A DNA stretch of 64,000 nucleotides from DATARH01 sp963705325 (GCA_963705325.1 OY970069.1:5084001-5148000); one strand, 5' to 3'. Shown: positions 26,783 to 36,693, counted from the first letter of the stretch. Made by a program: numbers and translations. The notes: a model not told the origin generated them from the sequence alone.

Positions 26783-27562
26783 ATGGCCGGGACAGATCAT
26801 AACAAGCCGCAGCTTCTCGGCGGGCCGGCGATCGTGCTGGTCCAGCCGCAGCTCGGCGAGAACATCGGCACCGCGGCGCGGGCGATGCTCAATTGCGGGC
26901 TCGACGATCTGCGCCTGGTGCGGCCGCGCGACGGCTGGCCCAACGACAAGGCGATCAACGCCGCGAGCGGCGCCGACAGCGTGCTCGACAAGGCGCGGCT
27001 CTTTCCCGACCTTCGCTCGGCGGTCGCCGATTTGCGCCATGTCTACGCGTCTACCGCGCGCGACCGCTATATGGTGAAGCGCGCGGTGACCCCGCGCCTG
27101 GGAGCGCAGGAAATCCGCGGCTTTCTTGCGATCGACGAGCCCTGCGGCGTGGTGTTTGGGCCGGAGCGAACCGGCCTCGTCAACGAGGACATCACGCTTG
27201 CCGACACCGTGCTGACCGTGCCGCTCAATCCCGGCTTTTCCTCGCTCAACCTGGCGCAGGCGGTGCTGATCGTCGGCTATGAGTGGTTCATCGCCAGCCA
27301 GGAGCCGGAGGCCGAAACGCTGCATGTCGGACATAGCCGGCCGGCGACCAAGGAAGAGCTCGTCCGATTCTTCGATCATTTCGAGGAGGCGCTGGTCGAT
27401 AGCGGGTTTATCCGCCACCCCGACAAGCGCCCGAGCCTCTTCCGCAACCTCAGGAATTTCTTTCAGCGCGCGCACCCGACCGAGCAGGAATTACGCACCC
27501 TGCACGGGGTGGTGACCTCGTTCATGGGACCGCGCGCCAAGCCCGGCGACGACCCGCCCTGA
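26783..27562 (+). CDS. trmJ: tRNA 2'-O-methyltransferase TrmJ (SPOUT family)
   Basis: 259 residues with the SPOUT knot motifs: VLVQPQLGENIGTAARAMLNCGL (motif 1), VVFGPERTGLVNEDI (motif 2) and VPLNPGFSSLNLAQAVLIVGYE (motif 3). TrmJ methylates the ribose at position 32 of several tRNAs, with SAM as donor. A C-terminal helical extension (EELVRFFDHFEEAL...LRNLRNFFQRA) matches TrmJ rather than the shorter TrmH/TrmL. The immediate upstream region is the nested inverted repeat. Confidence 0.92.
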   Translation: MAGTDHNKPQLLGGPAIVLVQPQLGENIGTAARAMLNCGLDDLRLVRPRDGWPNDKAINAASGADSVLDKARLFPDLRSAVADLRHVYASTARDRYMVKRAVTPRLGAQEIRGFLAIDEPCGVVFGPERTGLVNEDITLADTVLTVPLNPGFSSLNLAQAVLIVGYEWFIASQEPEAETLHVGHSRPATKEELVRFFDHFEEALVDSGFIRHPDKRPSLFRNLRNFFQRAHPTEQELRTLHGVVTSFMGPRAKPGDDPP

Positions 27563-27615
27563 CGGCGCCCGGAGAGGCAACTCAACAGCGGCGAAAACCC
27601 GAGTACAATTCGCCC

Positions 27616-28284
27616 ATGCGGGTCCTATACCATTTCCTGCTGTCGCCGTTCTCGCGCAAGGTGCGCGTCGTGCTCGCCGAGAAGAACCTCGACTTCACGA
27701 TGAAGGCGGAAAAACCGTGGGAGCGGCGCCCCGAATTCCTCGCCCTGAACCCGGCCGGCGAGGTGCCGGTGCTGATCGAGCCGGACAGCACGGTTCTCGC
27801 GGGTTGCAATGCGATTGTTGAGTATCTGGATGAGGTTTACCGCGAGAAAATGCTGATCGGCATCAACGCAATCGACCGCGCGGAAGTGCGCCGCCTCGTC
27901 GAGTGGTTCGACAGCAAGATGAACCGCGAGGTCACCGAGAATCTGGTCGGCGAGAAGATCATGAAACGGCTGATCGGCGAAGGGCATCCCAACTCGCAGG
28001 CGATTCGCGCCGGCCATGCCAATCTGCCGCATCACCTCGACTATATCGGCTATCTTGTCGACCGACGGCGCTGGCTCGCCGGCGACCATTTTTCGGTCGC
28101 CGACATCACCGCGGCGGCGCATCTCTCGACGCTCGACTATCTGGGCGACGTGCCGTGGGAGGAGCACGAGCTCGCTCGCGAGTGGTATGCGCGGATCAAG
28201 TCGCGGCCGAGCTTTCGCGCGATCCTCGCCGACCACGTGCCGGGCCTACCGCCCCCCAAACACTACGCCGATCTCGATTTTTGA
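27616..28284 (+). CDS. fzlA: FzlA-like glutathione S-transferase fold cell-division protein
   Basis: 222 residues. A GST N-terminal thioredoxin fold (LYHFLLSPFSRKVRVVLAEK, then NPAGEVPVLIE) and an all-helical C-terminal domain (WLAGDHFSVADITAAAHLS). The end PPPKHYADLDF matches the conserved tail that in Caulobacter FzlA is needed to bind FtsZ and couple the Z-ring to septal synthesis. No catalytic Cys/Tyr is obvious at the GST active site. The identification rests on the tail and N-terminus as I remember them. Its stop overlaps the following membrane gene start (TTGA). Confidence 0.82.
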   Translation: MRVLYHFLLSPFSRKVRVVLAEKNLDFTMKAEKPWERRPEFLALNPAGEVPVLIEPDSTVLAGCNAIVEYLDEVYREKMLIGINAIDRAEVRRLVEWFDSKMNREVTENLVGEKIMKRLIGEGHPNSQAIRAGHANLPHHLDYIGYLVDRRRWLAGDHFSVADITAAAHLSTLDYLGDVPWEEHELAREWYARIKSRPSFRAILADHVPGLPPPKHYADLDF

Positions 28285-29789
28285 GATCGGCCGCCGATAA
28301 AGGCGACGCGGCCAGGATATTCGCCGCCTTTGCCCTGCTGCTGGCGGCGGTTGCCGCACCGCTATTTTCGACCGTGCTGCCGCCGCTGGTCGATTATCCC
28401 AATCATCTGGCCCGGCTGCAGCTGATCGCCAGCGGCGGCAACGAATTCTATGCCGTTCGCTGGGCCCCGCTGCCCGACCTCGCCGCTGACCTCGTAGTGC
28501 CGGTCTTGGCCCAGGTGATGCCGCTCGAACTGGCCGGGAAGCTGTTTCTCGTCCTGACTTTTGCGCTGCTCGCCGGCGGCGCGCTGTGGCTCAACCGGGT
28601 CGTCGGCGGACGCTGGCGCTGGTGGCCGCTACTCGCGTTCGCCCTGCTCTACAACCGGACGCTTTTGTGGGGCTTCCTCAACTATCTGTTCGGGCTCGGC
28701 GTGGCGGTGTGCGGCATCGCGCTATGGCTGGCGCTTGACGACCGCCGCTGGCTGCGCGCGTTTACCTCGACCGGGATCGCGCTCGCCTGCTTCATCAGTC
28801 ATTTCGCCGCGTTTGGCGTCTATGCGCTGGCAGTCGCGGGGGTCGAGCTTCCGCCGGTGGCGAGCCTGCTGCGCACCCGGCGCTATGGCGCCGCAGGCGA
28901 ACGCATCGCGCTGACGGCAGTACAGTTCATCATACCAGCGATCCTCTTCCTTGGCTTCGCGCCGCACGCCGCAAGCGGGCCGGTCAGCTTCGCGTTCTGG
29001 CGCAAATTCGACATTTTGTTCAGCGTCTTCGACAATTATAGCCGGCCGTTCGACGTCGCGTGCTTCGTGCTGTTCATCGGGCTGATCGGCGCGCTCGCCT
29101 GGCGGCGGCGTTTGGCGATCTCGCCCCGGCTCGGCGCCGCTCTGGCGCTCCTTGCGGTTGCCTATGCGCTATTGCCCAACCAGATCTTTTCCGGTTCCGG
29201 CGCAGACCACCGCGTGCCGGTGGCGCTGTTCCTGCTGCTGATCGCCGGAACCTGGCCGATCGCGCCGCTGACGCGCCGAGCGGCGCTGGTGGTCGGTATC
29301 GCCGCGGCCGGCATTTTTGCTACGCGGATGGCGGTAATCGAAGCCGTGTGGTTGAAATCAAACGCGATTTACGCGGCCGATTTCTCGGCCATCGATGCGT
29401 TGCCACGCGGCGCCAAGCTCGCGGTCGCCTTCCCGCCGTCCGAAATCAGCGCCGAGGGCATTCCGCAGCTGCACGTCGCCACCCTGGCGGCGGCGCGGCG
29501 CGCGGCTTTCGTGCCAACCGTGTTCACTTACGCGTCGCAGCAGCCTCTGGCGCTGCGCCCGCCCTATGACGCACTCGCCGCTGCGACTTCGCCGGCAGCA
29601 CTATGGGCAGCGTTTGTCGATCGCCGCGCCGCTGCGCCGCAGGCCGCGATCATGTTGCGCGATTACGATTTCGTCGCGTTCGCCTCCCGCGCTCCATTTG
29701 CCATGACATCATCGCCCTGCCTCGAAAAACTGGCCTCGCCCGCGACCTTTCAGCTTTTCGCGGTACGCCACGACCGGGATTGTTTCTGA
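28281..29789 (+). CDS. Polytopic membrane protein, function unknown
   Basis: About 502 residues with ten or more hydrophobic segments. The first extracytoplasmic loop carries TVLPPLVDYPNHLARLQLI; an acidic residue in that loop recalls GT-C glycosyltransferases but no family is established. The C-terminal 130 residues are soluble (LPRGAKLAVAFPPSEISAEG...). The TTG at 28,281 overlaps the fzlA stop as TTGA, so it is probably translated by coupling; a longer frame upstream runs through fzlA in another phase and is not real. Its stop abuts the stop of the convergent membrane gene within TGATCA. Confidence 0.72.
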   Translation: MRSAADKGDAARIFAAFALLLAAVAAPLFSTVLPPLVDYPNHLARLQLIASGGNEFYAVRWAPLPDLAADLVVPVLAQVMPLELAGKLFLVLTFALLAGGALWLNRVVGGRWRWWPLLAFALLYNRTLLWGFLNYLFGLGVAVCGIALWLALDDRRWLRAFTSTGIALACFISHFAAFGVYALAVAGVELPPVASLLRTRRYGAAGERIALTAVQFIIPAILFLGFAPHAASGPVSFAFWRKFDILFSVFDNYSRPFDVACFVLFIGLIGALAWRRRLAISPRLGAALALLAVAYALLPNQIFSGSGADHRVPVALFLLLIAGTWPIAPLTRRAALVVGIAAAGIFATRMAVIEAVWLKSNAIYAADFSAIDALPRGAKLAVAFPPSEISAEGIPQLHVATLAAARRAAFVPTVFTYASQQPLALRPPYDALAAATSPAALWAAFVDRRAAAPQAAIMLRDYDFVAFASRAPFAMTSSPCLEKLASPATFQLFAVRHDRDCF

Positions 29790-31632
29790 TCAGCGGCAAA
29801 GCGCCGGCCAATGGCGGGTGCGCTGCCAATGCGACAGCGGTATGCCGGCCGATGGCGGCCAGCTCGCAACCACATTCCAGCCGTCCGGGCCGTGCCTCAT
29901 CAGCGCCACGACCCCCTGGGGCAGCCCCCCGATCCCCTCCGAGGTACAAGTCATCGCCGCCAGTTCGTAGCCTGCAGCGGCTGCCGCATCGAGCGTCGGC
30001 GTGTCGGCGCGATCGTACAGGGCAATTTTGAGGCCGCGACGGCGAGGGGGTGAGCTCGCTAGATAGGCCTCGATCAAATCGCCAATCTCGCCGTTGTCGC
30101 CCGGCAGGAGCAGCGCGAGCCTGTCGCCGTCCTTGAGGTACGGTTTGAGCTCCTCCGCGATATCCCAGACTATTGGCTGCGGCATCTCGATGTCGAAGCG
30201 CAGCCTTTCGGCCAAGGCGACAGGCGCCAGCAGCGCCAGGCCAATAGCAAATGCGCCGGCGTAACGTCGCGACCGCTGGCCGAACCACCGGGCCGGGGCG
30301 AGTTCGCGCGCGGCCAAAGCGAGCGCCAGCATGAGTATGAGCGCGAGATGGGTGTTGTAGCGGAAGTAGGAATGCGCCTCTTCGCTCATCAGCGCCGAGA
30401 AGTGCGCAACGTAGGTAACAACCAGAAAACCGTTATAGAGAACAAACGCGACCAGGTTGAACGCGAGAAAGCGGCTCGCAAACGACCACTGTTGGCGGCG
30501 CAGTAGCAGCGGTACGCAGCCCATCGCAACGGCCTCGGCGAGAAAATAGGCGGGCTTGTGGGCGATCGCGGCGGCGATGCTGGCGAAGGTAGCGGGCAGA
30601 ACCTCCCAGTGCCATTCGCTGAGCGGCAGCGGCTTCAGTTCGGCGACGCCGGCATACAGTACGTAATAGCGCCACGCGGCGTAAAGCAGCGCTGCCGGGA
30701 GCAAGACTGCCGCCGTTTCCGCGAGCGTACGGCGCCATGGCGCGGCGCGCGCCATGGCGCCAACGACAACCGCAGCGCCCATCAGAGCGAGCACCAGGCC
30801 GATCCCCGATTGCTTGACGTTGATCATTGCCGCGAGAATCAGTGCCAGCTCGATCCGACTTCTGCCGAGTTCGAGCCGTCTCGTGCTCGTCCTGACCATC
30901 GACGAACAGGCAAGCGGCGAGCAGCGCCGTGACCGCCAGCCCCGTCTCGCCGTAGGACGAGAAGTGGAAGCGCGGGACAAAGCCCGGGTTGAGCAACGTC
31001 ACCAGAAGCATGCCAAGCGCAAGTAAAGTCCACGACGGCGCCTGGTCGGGTCGCGCCAAGACTCGGGCGACGGCCAGCCCGGCTACGAGTTGGAGCATGA
31101 CGTTGACCAGGGACATCCCCGGCGCCGGATAATCATGCTCAATCAGCGAGCCAAGAAATGCCAGGAGCTGCGTGTTGTATGGCGCCGCCGGATAGAGCGA
31201 GAAGCTCGGCACCGAGATCGCGGTCGGCAGGTAAGCGTGATCAGCGAGATAATCGGCGTTGGGCAAGAGGTTAAGAAAGGTATCGACTTGCGACGGCCGT
31301 ACCGGAGCCATCACGGCCCAGAGCGGCAAGGTCAGCAGCAACACGCGTCCGAGCACCACCCAGTCCGCCCGCGTTACCCGCCGACCCGGCAGTAGCTGCG
31401 CGGCAAGTGCCGCTGCCAGAACGGCCACTGCCGGCACTCGCAGGCTCACCGACACGAACACGCCCCATACCGTCAGCACCACGCACAGCACGCCCCAGCC
31501 GGCGGCGATGCGATATTCGGGAGCGGCGCGAGAGCCGCAAAACGCGGTCCCGACGAGGAGCAATCCGGCGCTGATCCCCCAGGTGATGACAATGGCGAGG
31601 ATGTTCTCGGACCCGGGGACATAGAGCGCCAT
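29790..31632 (-). pseudogene. Polytopic membrane protein, frameshifted
   Basis: One gene of about 613 residues in two frames. The upstream part (from ATG 31,632, MALYVPGSENILAIVITWG) encodes about seven membrane segments and a loop with FLNLLPNADYLADHAYLP, up to AACLFVDGQDEHET. The downstream part resumes one base out of phase with LELGRSRIELALILAAMINVKQ and further helices, ending in a soluble tail. The join fits one extra base near 30,876. Overall shape resembles GT-C-like membrane glycosyltransferases, without a firm motif. It is divergent from the GT2-GtrA gene. Confidence 0.72.
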
Positions 31633-31660
31633 CCGGCGATACTAGCGATGGAGCCGAGCG

Positions 31661-32857
31661 TTGACACGCCGCGGCATTGACGGTCTCTTGCGCGCGATGG
31701 GTGTCGCGCAACACGGCAATAGCTTGCTCGAAATGGCTGGCGGCAATGCGTCCAACGGTGCGCCGGAATTGTGCGTCGTGGTGCCGACCTTCAACGAGCG
31801 CGACAATGTGCCGGTCCTCGCCGCGCGCCTCGCGAACGTGCTCGACGGCATTGCCTGGGAGGCGGTCTTCGTCGATGACGACTCGCCGGACGGCACAGCC
31901 GAAACGGTCCGCTCGCTAGCGCAGCGCGAGCCGCGTTTGCGCTGCCTGCGCCGACTCAACCGCCGGGGGCTGAGTTCGGCCTGCGTCGAAGGCATTCTCT
32001 CGACCTCAGCGCCTTTCATCGCCGTGATTGACGGCGATCTCCAGCACGACGAGGCGCTGCTGCCGCGGATGCTGCGGCGATTGCAGGACGGGACCGAAGA
32101 CCTGGTGATCGCCAGCCGCTATGTCGGGTCAGGGCGGGCGGACGGTTTGTCCTCGCAAGGGCGCAAACGGCTGAGCCGAGCCGGGGCGCGGCTCGCGCGG
32201 CTGGTCACAGGGATTGAGCTCAGCGACCCGGTCAGCGGCTTTTTCATGCTGCGACGCCCCGTGGCTGACCTAGTCGCCCCACGCCTTTCCGGGGTCGGCA
32301 CCAAGATCCTGATCGACATTCTGACCGCGGCGCCACGGCCCCTGTCGGTCGCCGAGATGCCCTATCAGTTCGCGGCGCGCCAAGCCGGCGAAAGTAAGCT
32401 CGACGCGCTCGTCGCCCTCGAATACGCAATGTTGCTCCTAGAGAAGCTGACCGGTCGTTATGTCTCGTCGCGACTGCTGATGTTCGGGCTAGTCGGTGCA
32501 TCGGGCGTACTCGTCAATCTCGTCGCGCTACGCCTGCTGCTTGGGGTGTTTGGCATCGGTACGAGCGGCTTTGTCCGCGCCGAGACTCTGGCGACCGCGG
32601 CCGCGATGGTATCCAATTTCCTCCTCAACAACATATTGACCTACCGCGATTACCGGCTGGCCGGGTGGCAGGCGGTTCGCGGGTTGGTGTCGTTCATGGC
32701 GGTTTGCAGCCTCGGCGCGCTGGTCAACATCGCGATCGCGCGGGACATCTATGCTGAGACTGCGCTGTGGGCTCTTGCCGGTATCGTCGGCGCTGTCGCC
32801 GGGGCGCTGGTGAACTACTCGCTGACCTCGGTCTTCACCTGGCGGCGCCGCGCCTGA
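31661..32857 (+). CDS. GT2 polyprenyl-phosphate glycosyltransferase fused to GtrA
   Basis: 398 residues. Residues to about 270 form a DPM1-like GT2 domain: VVVPTFNERDNV, VFVDDDSPDGTAE, the metal motif DGDLQHD and SRYVGSG. Residues from about 270 form a four-helix GtrA domain (LLMFGLVGASGVLVNLVALRLL...LLNNILTYRDYRL). The enzyme would load a sugar onto undecaprenyl phosphate and the GtrA part would assist its translocation. The TTG at 31,661 opens the frame; ATGs at 31,697 and 31,733 are plausible starts and lie closer to the conserved region. It is divergent from the frameshifted membrane gene. Confidence 0.88.
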   Translation: MTRRGIDGLLRAMGVAQHGNSLLEMAGGNASNGAPELCVVVPTFNERDNVPVLAARLANVLDGIAWEAVFVDDDSPDGTAETVRSLAQREPRLRCLRRLNRRGLSSACVEGILSTSAPFIAVIDGDLQHDEALLPRMLRRLQDGTEDLVIASRYVGSGRADGLSSQGRKRLSRAGARLARLVTGIELSDPVSGFFMLRRPVADLVAPRLSGVGTKILIDILTAAPRPLSVAEMPYQFAARQAGESKLDALVALEYAMLLLEKLTGRYVSSRLLMFGLVGASGVLVNLVALRLLLGVFGIGTSGFVRAETLATAAAMVSNFLLNNILTYRDYRLAGWQAVRGLVSFMAVCSLGALVNIAIARDIYAETALWALAGIVGAVAGALVNYSLTSVFTWRRRA

Positions 32858-32863
32858 GGCCAT

Positions 32864-33346
32864 TTACAAGCCGAGCAGCGCGCGCTTCGCGGCGAATTCG
32901 TCATCGGTCAGGAGGCCGGCGTCGCGCAATTCCTCGAGCATGCGCAGATGCGCCGTTTGGTTCGGGGCGCCAACGGCGACCACCCCGCCGATCGTCAGCG
33001 CGGCCGGAACACCACCCTGGCGCAACAGTACAAAGACAAAGCCAGCGGAGAGCGCCGCGAGCAGAAACAACAGACCATAATAGGGCGAGCCGGTGACGAG
33101 ATCGTAGAGCGCGCAGACCAACAGCAGCGCCGCGCTCGCCACCGCCGCCGAGCCGGCGGTCACCACCGCGACCAGCTGCCGGCAAACGAACCAGTAGAAA
33201 ATTGCAGCCACGGCCAACATCAGCAAGACACCAAGAGGGTCGCCACGAACCGCGAGCAGGATCGCGATCAAGACATCGATCGCAATCGCGACAAGAACCG
33301 AGTAGGTCAAGGTTTCAGGCAGATTTGGAACCGTGACGTGCAGCAT
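32864..33346 (-). CDS. Membrane protein with C-terminal SHOCT domain
   Basis: 160 residues: four predicted membrane segments in the first 125 residues, then a soluble helix-turn-helix tail LRMLEELRDAGLLTDDEFAAKRALLGL that matches the SHOCT (short C-terminal) domain, usually an oligomerisation or interaction module. The gene converges with the GT2-GtrA gene six bases away. No function can be given beyond an inner-membrane location. Confidence 0.75.
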   Translation of the reverse strand: MLHVTVPNLPETLTYSVLVAIAIDVLIAILLAVRGDPLGVLLMLAVAAIFYWFVCRQLVAVVTAGSAAVASAALLLVCALYDLVTGSPYYGLLFLLAALSAGFVFVLLRQGGVPAALTIGGVVAVGAPNQTAHLRMLEELRDAGLLTDDEFAAKRALLGL

Positions 33347-33364
33347 CAGTACCTCTCCGTCAAC

Positions 33365-34259
33365 CTATTGCTTGGCAGGAGTGAGCGTGTCCTGCTTGAG
33401 CTCAAGGCGCTCGATATTGGCCTTCGCCTCGGCATCAGCGTCGCTGCCGGGCGCGAGCTCCGACACCCGTACCCAATCCTTGCGCGCGCCGTCATTGTCA
33501 CCCTTCAGGCGGAGGATGTCGCCGCGCTCGAGCAATGCCGCCACCGAGTTCCGGCGACTGCCCGACCGCCCGGTTGATGTCGGCGAGGCCGTCATCGAGC
33601 TTGCCGAGTTGGCGATAAGCAGTAGCCCGATATATGAGAGCGGTGAGCCGGTTCGGGTCGGCCTTTAGCACGCGGTCGAGATCGGCGAGCGCCTTGTCGT
33701 ACCAGCCTTCGCTGCCGGCCGCCTCGGCGCGGTCGGTCAGGATGTCCGGGTCGTCGGGCAATAGGCCGAGCGCGGCGGTATCGGCGGCATAGGCGCGCGC
33801 CGGGTCGCCGGCGAGCAACCAAGCCTGGGACGCCTGGTCGAGCACCTCCGCGCGAAGCGAATTGGGCGCATGAACCATCGCTTGAGCCAGAGCTTCGAGC
33901 TTCGTCGCCCCTTCCTTGTATTGCTTCAGCCCGATCAGCGCGACCGCATAGCAATGATCGGCCGGGTGCGCACCGCCACGGCTTTGCCAATGCTCGGCCA
34001 GATCGCGAGCCGCGCCGGGGTCGCTCTTGGCTAGGGCAAGGCAACGCTCGTAGGTTGCCGCGTCGGTCGCGGCCGAATGCGGTGGCTCTGGCTTGGCGTG
34101 CTGAGCGTGGGGCGGAGGCGGGGCTGGCGTTGACGGCGCGGCAGACAACGGCGGACCAGCAGGCTCTGGCGGTGCAGCGAACAGCGCCGCGGGCCCGAAG
34201 GCAATGCCACACGCTGCCAGCAGGCCTATCAGGGCCGCTTGTCTCATCCCTATCCACAT
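33365..34259 (-). pseudogene. Exported TPR-repeat protein, frameshifted near its 3' end
   Basis: A signal peptide (MRQAALIGLLAACGIAFGPAALFAA), a Pro-rich linker with PAPPPPHAQHAKPEPP, then TPR-like helix pairs (PARAYAADTAALGLLPDDPDILTDRAEA, KLDDGLADINRAVGQSP). After QSP the frame runs into a poor sequence, while the next phase continues naturally as NSVAALLERGDILRLKGDN...KANIERLELKQ to the stop at 33,365. Removing one G near 33,551 rejoins a protein of about 297 residues. The role is unknown; TPR proteins in the periplasm usually mediate protein contacts. Confidence 0.78.
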
Positions 34260-34408
34260 CGCCGACGCGTCCTAGACATCGATAGCATACTCCGCGACCG
34301 CGCCGAACCGGCAGGGCGCGTAGCGGATTATTAAGGGTATTCGATTATCCGCTCTAACCTGGAGGGCCGCGTTCAGGCTGGGTCCAGCGTCAGGAAGCCG
34401 AGACGCCA

Positions 34409-36559
34409 ATGCGATTGCCGGAAACTCGCCGTCAGAGCCCTAAAGCAGGCCGAAGTCTTGCAGCCGCTGCCGCTGTGCTGGTCGCGATCACGGTGGGGAT
34501 CGCCTGTGTGACGATCTGGAACCTGCGCCGCGATGCGCTGGCCCGGGCGGAGGAGGAAACGAACAGCGTCAGCATTCTGCTGGCCGAGCAAAACGCCCGC
34601 CTCATGCAAGCAACCGACCTAGTCCTGCAAGAGATCAAGGAAATGGTGGTCGCCGCGGGCGTCCGCACGCCGGCGGATTTCTCAGACTTTATGGCCACGG
34701 AGCAGGTTCATGATTTTCTTGTGGGCCGCCTGCGCAACCTGCCTCAGGCCGATGCCATTTCGCTCATTGACAACAGCGGGAAAGTCATCAATTTCACGCG
34801 GGCTTGGCCCGTGCCCGCCATCGACGCGTCTAAGCGCGAGTACTTTCAAGCCCTGCGCGACGGCGACAAAGCCGAGACTTACGTCGGGACGCCGTTTCAG
34901 AACTCGACGAACGGCGCCTGGGACATCCCATTCGACTGCCGGGTCAGCAATGCCAGCGGTCAATTCCTCGGCGTCATCAATGTCATGGTCGAAGGCCGCT
35001 ATTTCGAGGAGCTGTACCAGAAGCTGGCGACCCGTGAAGGCGAGTTGATCGCGCTGTTTCGGCAAGACGGCCCGCTGCTCGCTCGCTACCCGCACATCGA
35101 AAAAATGATCGGCCAGAAGCTGCCGCCGGGTTCGCCCTGGTACCGCTTCGCCGCAACGGGGGGGACTTATCGTACCCTCGGCGGTTTTGATGGGGTCACA
35201 CGTATCGTTTCGGTGCAATTACTGGACAATTTTCCGCTCCTCGTTTCGGTCACCAACTCGCAGGACGTGGAGCTTGCCGATTGGCGCCGCCAGTCGCTCC
35301 TCATCGGGATTGGCGCTGGCTGCTCGGTCATCGGCCTGGGAATTTTCTTGTCGATGCTGCGCTGGCAGTTTCGCAAGCTCGAACGATCCGAGGCGACGCT
35401 TGTCGAACAAGCCGGGGCGCTGCGAAAGAGCGAGGCTCGGTTCCGCGACTTCGCCCTGGCTTCGTCAGACTGGTTTTGGGAAACCGACGAGCACCATCGC
35501 TTCACTTACCTGTCGGAAAATGTCATGAAACTGGCCGCCCGACCAGAAGAGTATCTGGGCAAGACGCGTTTCGAGAACGCCGCCGACACCGACACCGAAC
35601 CGGGAAAATGGCGCGAGCATCTGGCGCGATTGGATCGGCATGAGCCGTTTAACAACTTCGTTTACACCAGGCAGGTCCCCTCCGGGGAGCTACATACCGC
35701 GACCACCAGCGGCACCCCGCTGTTCGATGACGCGGGGCGCTTTGTCGGCTATCGCGGCACCGCGCGCGATATAACGCAGCAGGTTCGAGCCGAGCGCGAG
35801 CTGCGCCAGGCGAAGGAGGACGCCGAAGCCGCGAACCTGGCCAAGTCCCAATTCTTGGCGAATATCAGCCACGAGCTGCGCACCCCGCTAAACGCGATCA
35901 TCGGCTTTTCGGAGATGGTCGAGCAAGGCCTTGCCGGCCCAGTCGGCCCGAAACAACGCGAATACTCCTCTCTCGTCCTACAAAGCGGCCGGCACCTGCT
36001 TAAGGTCATCAACGACATCCTCGACCTTGCCCGCGCCGATGCAGGTAAATTCGAGCTCCACGAAGAAGTGGGCGTCGACTTGCGGAACGTGATCGGCACG
36101 TGCCTTTCGCTGACGAAGCACCGTGCCGACGCCAGCGAGGTCCAGCTGCTCACAGAGATCCATAAGCAACTGCCGCTCATCGTAGCCGACCCGACGCGGC
36201 TAAATCAGATTCTTCTCAACCTGGTATCGAACGCCATCAGGTTCACCAAGCCCGGAGGCTGCGTGACCGTCGCCGCGCGCTGCGCGGAGGAGGGCGGCGT
36301 CACACTGGAAGTGCGCGACACTGGTTCTGGCATGACCGCGGACGAAATTGAGGTCGCCATGGAGCCCTTCGGTCAAGTCGATGCGCGGCTCGCGCGAGAG
36401 CATGAGGGTACCGGGCTCGGGCTGCCGCTGGCGCGACGATTGGCCGAGCTGCATGGCGGCACCCTCGATATCATCAGCGAGAAGGGTGCGGGAACGACGG
36501 TGACGGTGACCCTTCCGGCGGAGCGGGTGATTTCTGACCTCGCCGGACGGCGAGCCTAG
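34409..36559 (+). CDS. Membrane sensor histidine kinase with extracytoplasmic Cache-like and PAS domains
   Basis: 716 residues: first membrane helix at about 18-38, an extracytoplasmic sensor of about 250 residues (dCache-like: DASKREYFQALRDGDKAETYVGTPF), second helix near 300, a PAS domain (SEARFRDFALASSDWFWETDE), a HisKA domain with H-box FLANISHELRTPLNAIIGFS, and a HATPase domain with N box LNLVSNAIRF, DTGSGM and GTGLGLPLARRLAELHGG. All catalytic boxes are intact. No response regulator is adjacent, so the partner is elsewhere. The sensor ligand is unknown. Confidence 0.9.
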   Translation: MRLPETRRQSPKAGRSLAAAAAVLVAITVGIACVTIWNLRRDALARAEEETNSVSILLAEQNARLMQATDLVLQEIKEMVVAAGVRTPADFSDFMATEQVHDFLVGRLRNLPQADAISLIDNSGKVINFTRAWPVPAIDASKREYFQALRDGDKAETYVGTPFQNSTNGAWDIPFDCRVSNASGQFLGVINVMVEGRYFEELYQKLATREGELIALFRQDGPLLARYPHIEKMIGQKLPPGSPWYRFAATGGTYRTLGGFDGVTRIVSVQLLDNFPLLVSVTNSQDVELADWRRQSLLIGIGAGCSVIGLGIFLSMLRWQFRKLERSEATLVEQAGALRKSEARFRDFALASSDWFWETDEHHRFTYLSENVMKLAARPEEYLGKTRFENAADTDTEPGKWREHLARLDRHEPFNNFVYTRQVPSGELHTATTSGTPLFDDAGRFVGYRGTARDITQQVRAERELRQAKEDAEAANLAKSQFLANISHELRTPLNAIIGFSEMVEQGLAGPVGPKQREYSSLVLQSGRHLLKVINDILDLARADAGKFELHEEVGVDLRNVIGTCLSLTKHRADASEVQLLTEIHKQLPLIVADPTRLNQILLNLVSNAIRFTKPGGCVTVAARCAEEGGVTLEVRDTGSGMTADEIEVAMEPFGQVDARLAREHEGTGLGLPLARRLAELHGGTLDIISEKGAGTTVTVTLPAERVISDLAGRRA

Positions 36560-36693
36560 CACGACACTTTTGCCTATTTGCTGCGGGCCGCCGGATGCTC
36601 CGGTGCAACGAATGCCGGCGACGTTGCGGTCGAAATGCCGGCAAGGCTACGATAGCAGCGCGAGGGAGCGACAAGAACCAAACGTGACGACCA

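Noticed and set aside
27903..28280. Upstream extension of the membrane protein frame through fzlA
   Set aside because: The extension reads fzlA out of phase and is Arg-rich; TTG 28,281 overlapping the stop is the natural start.
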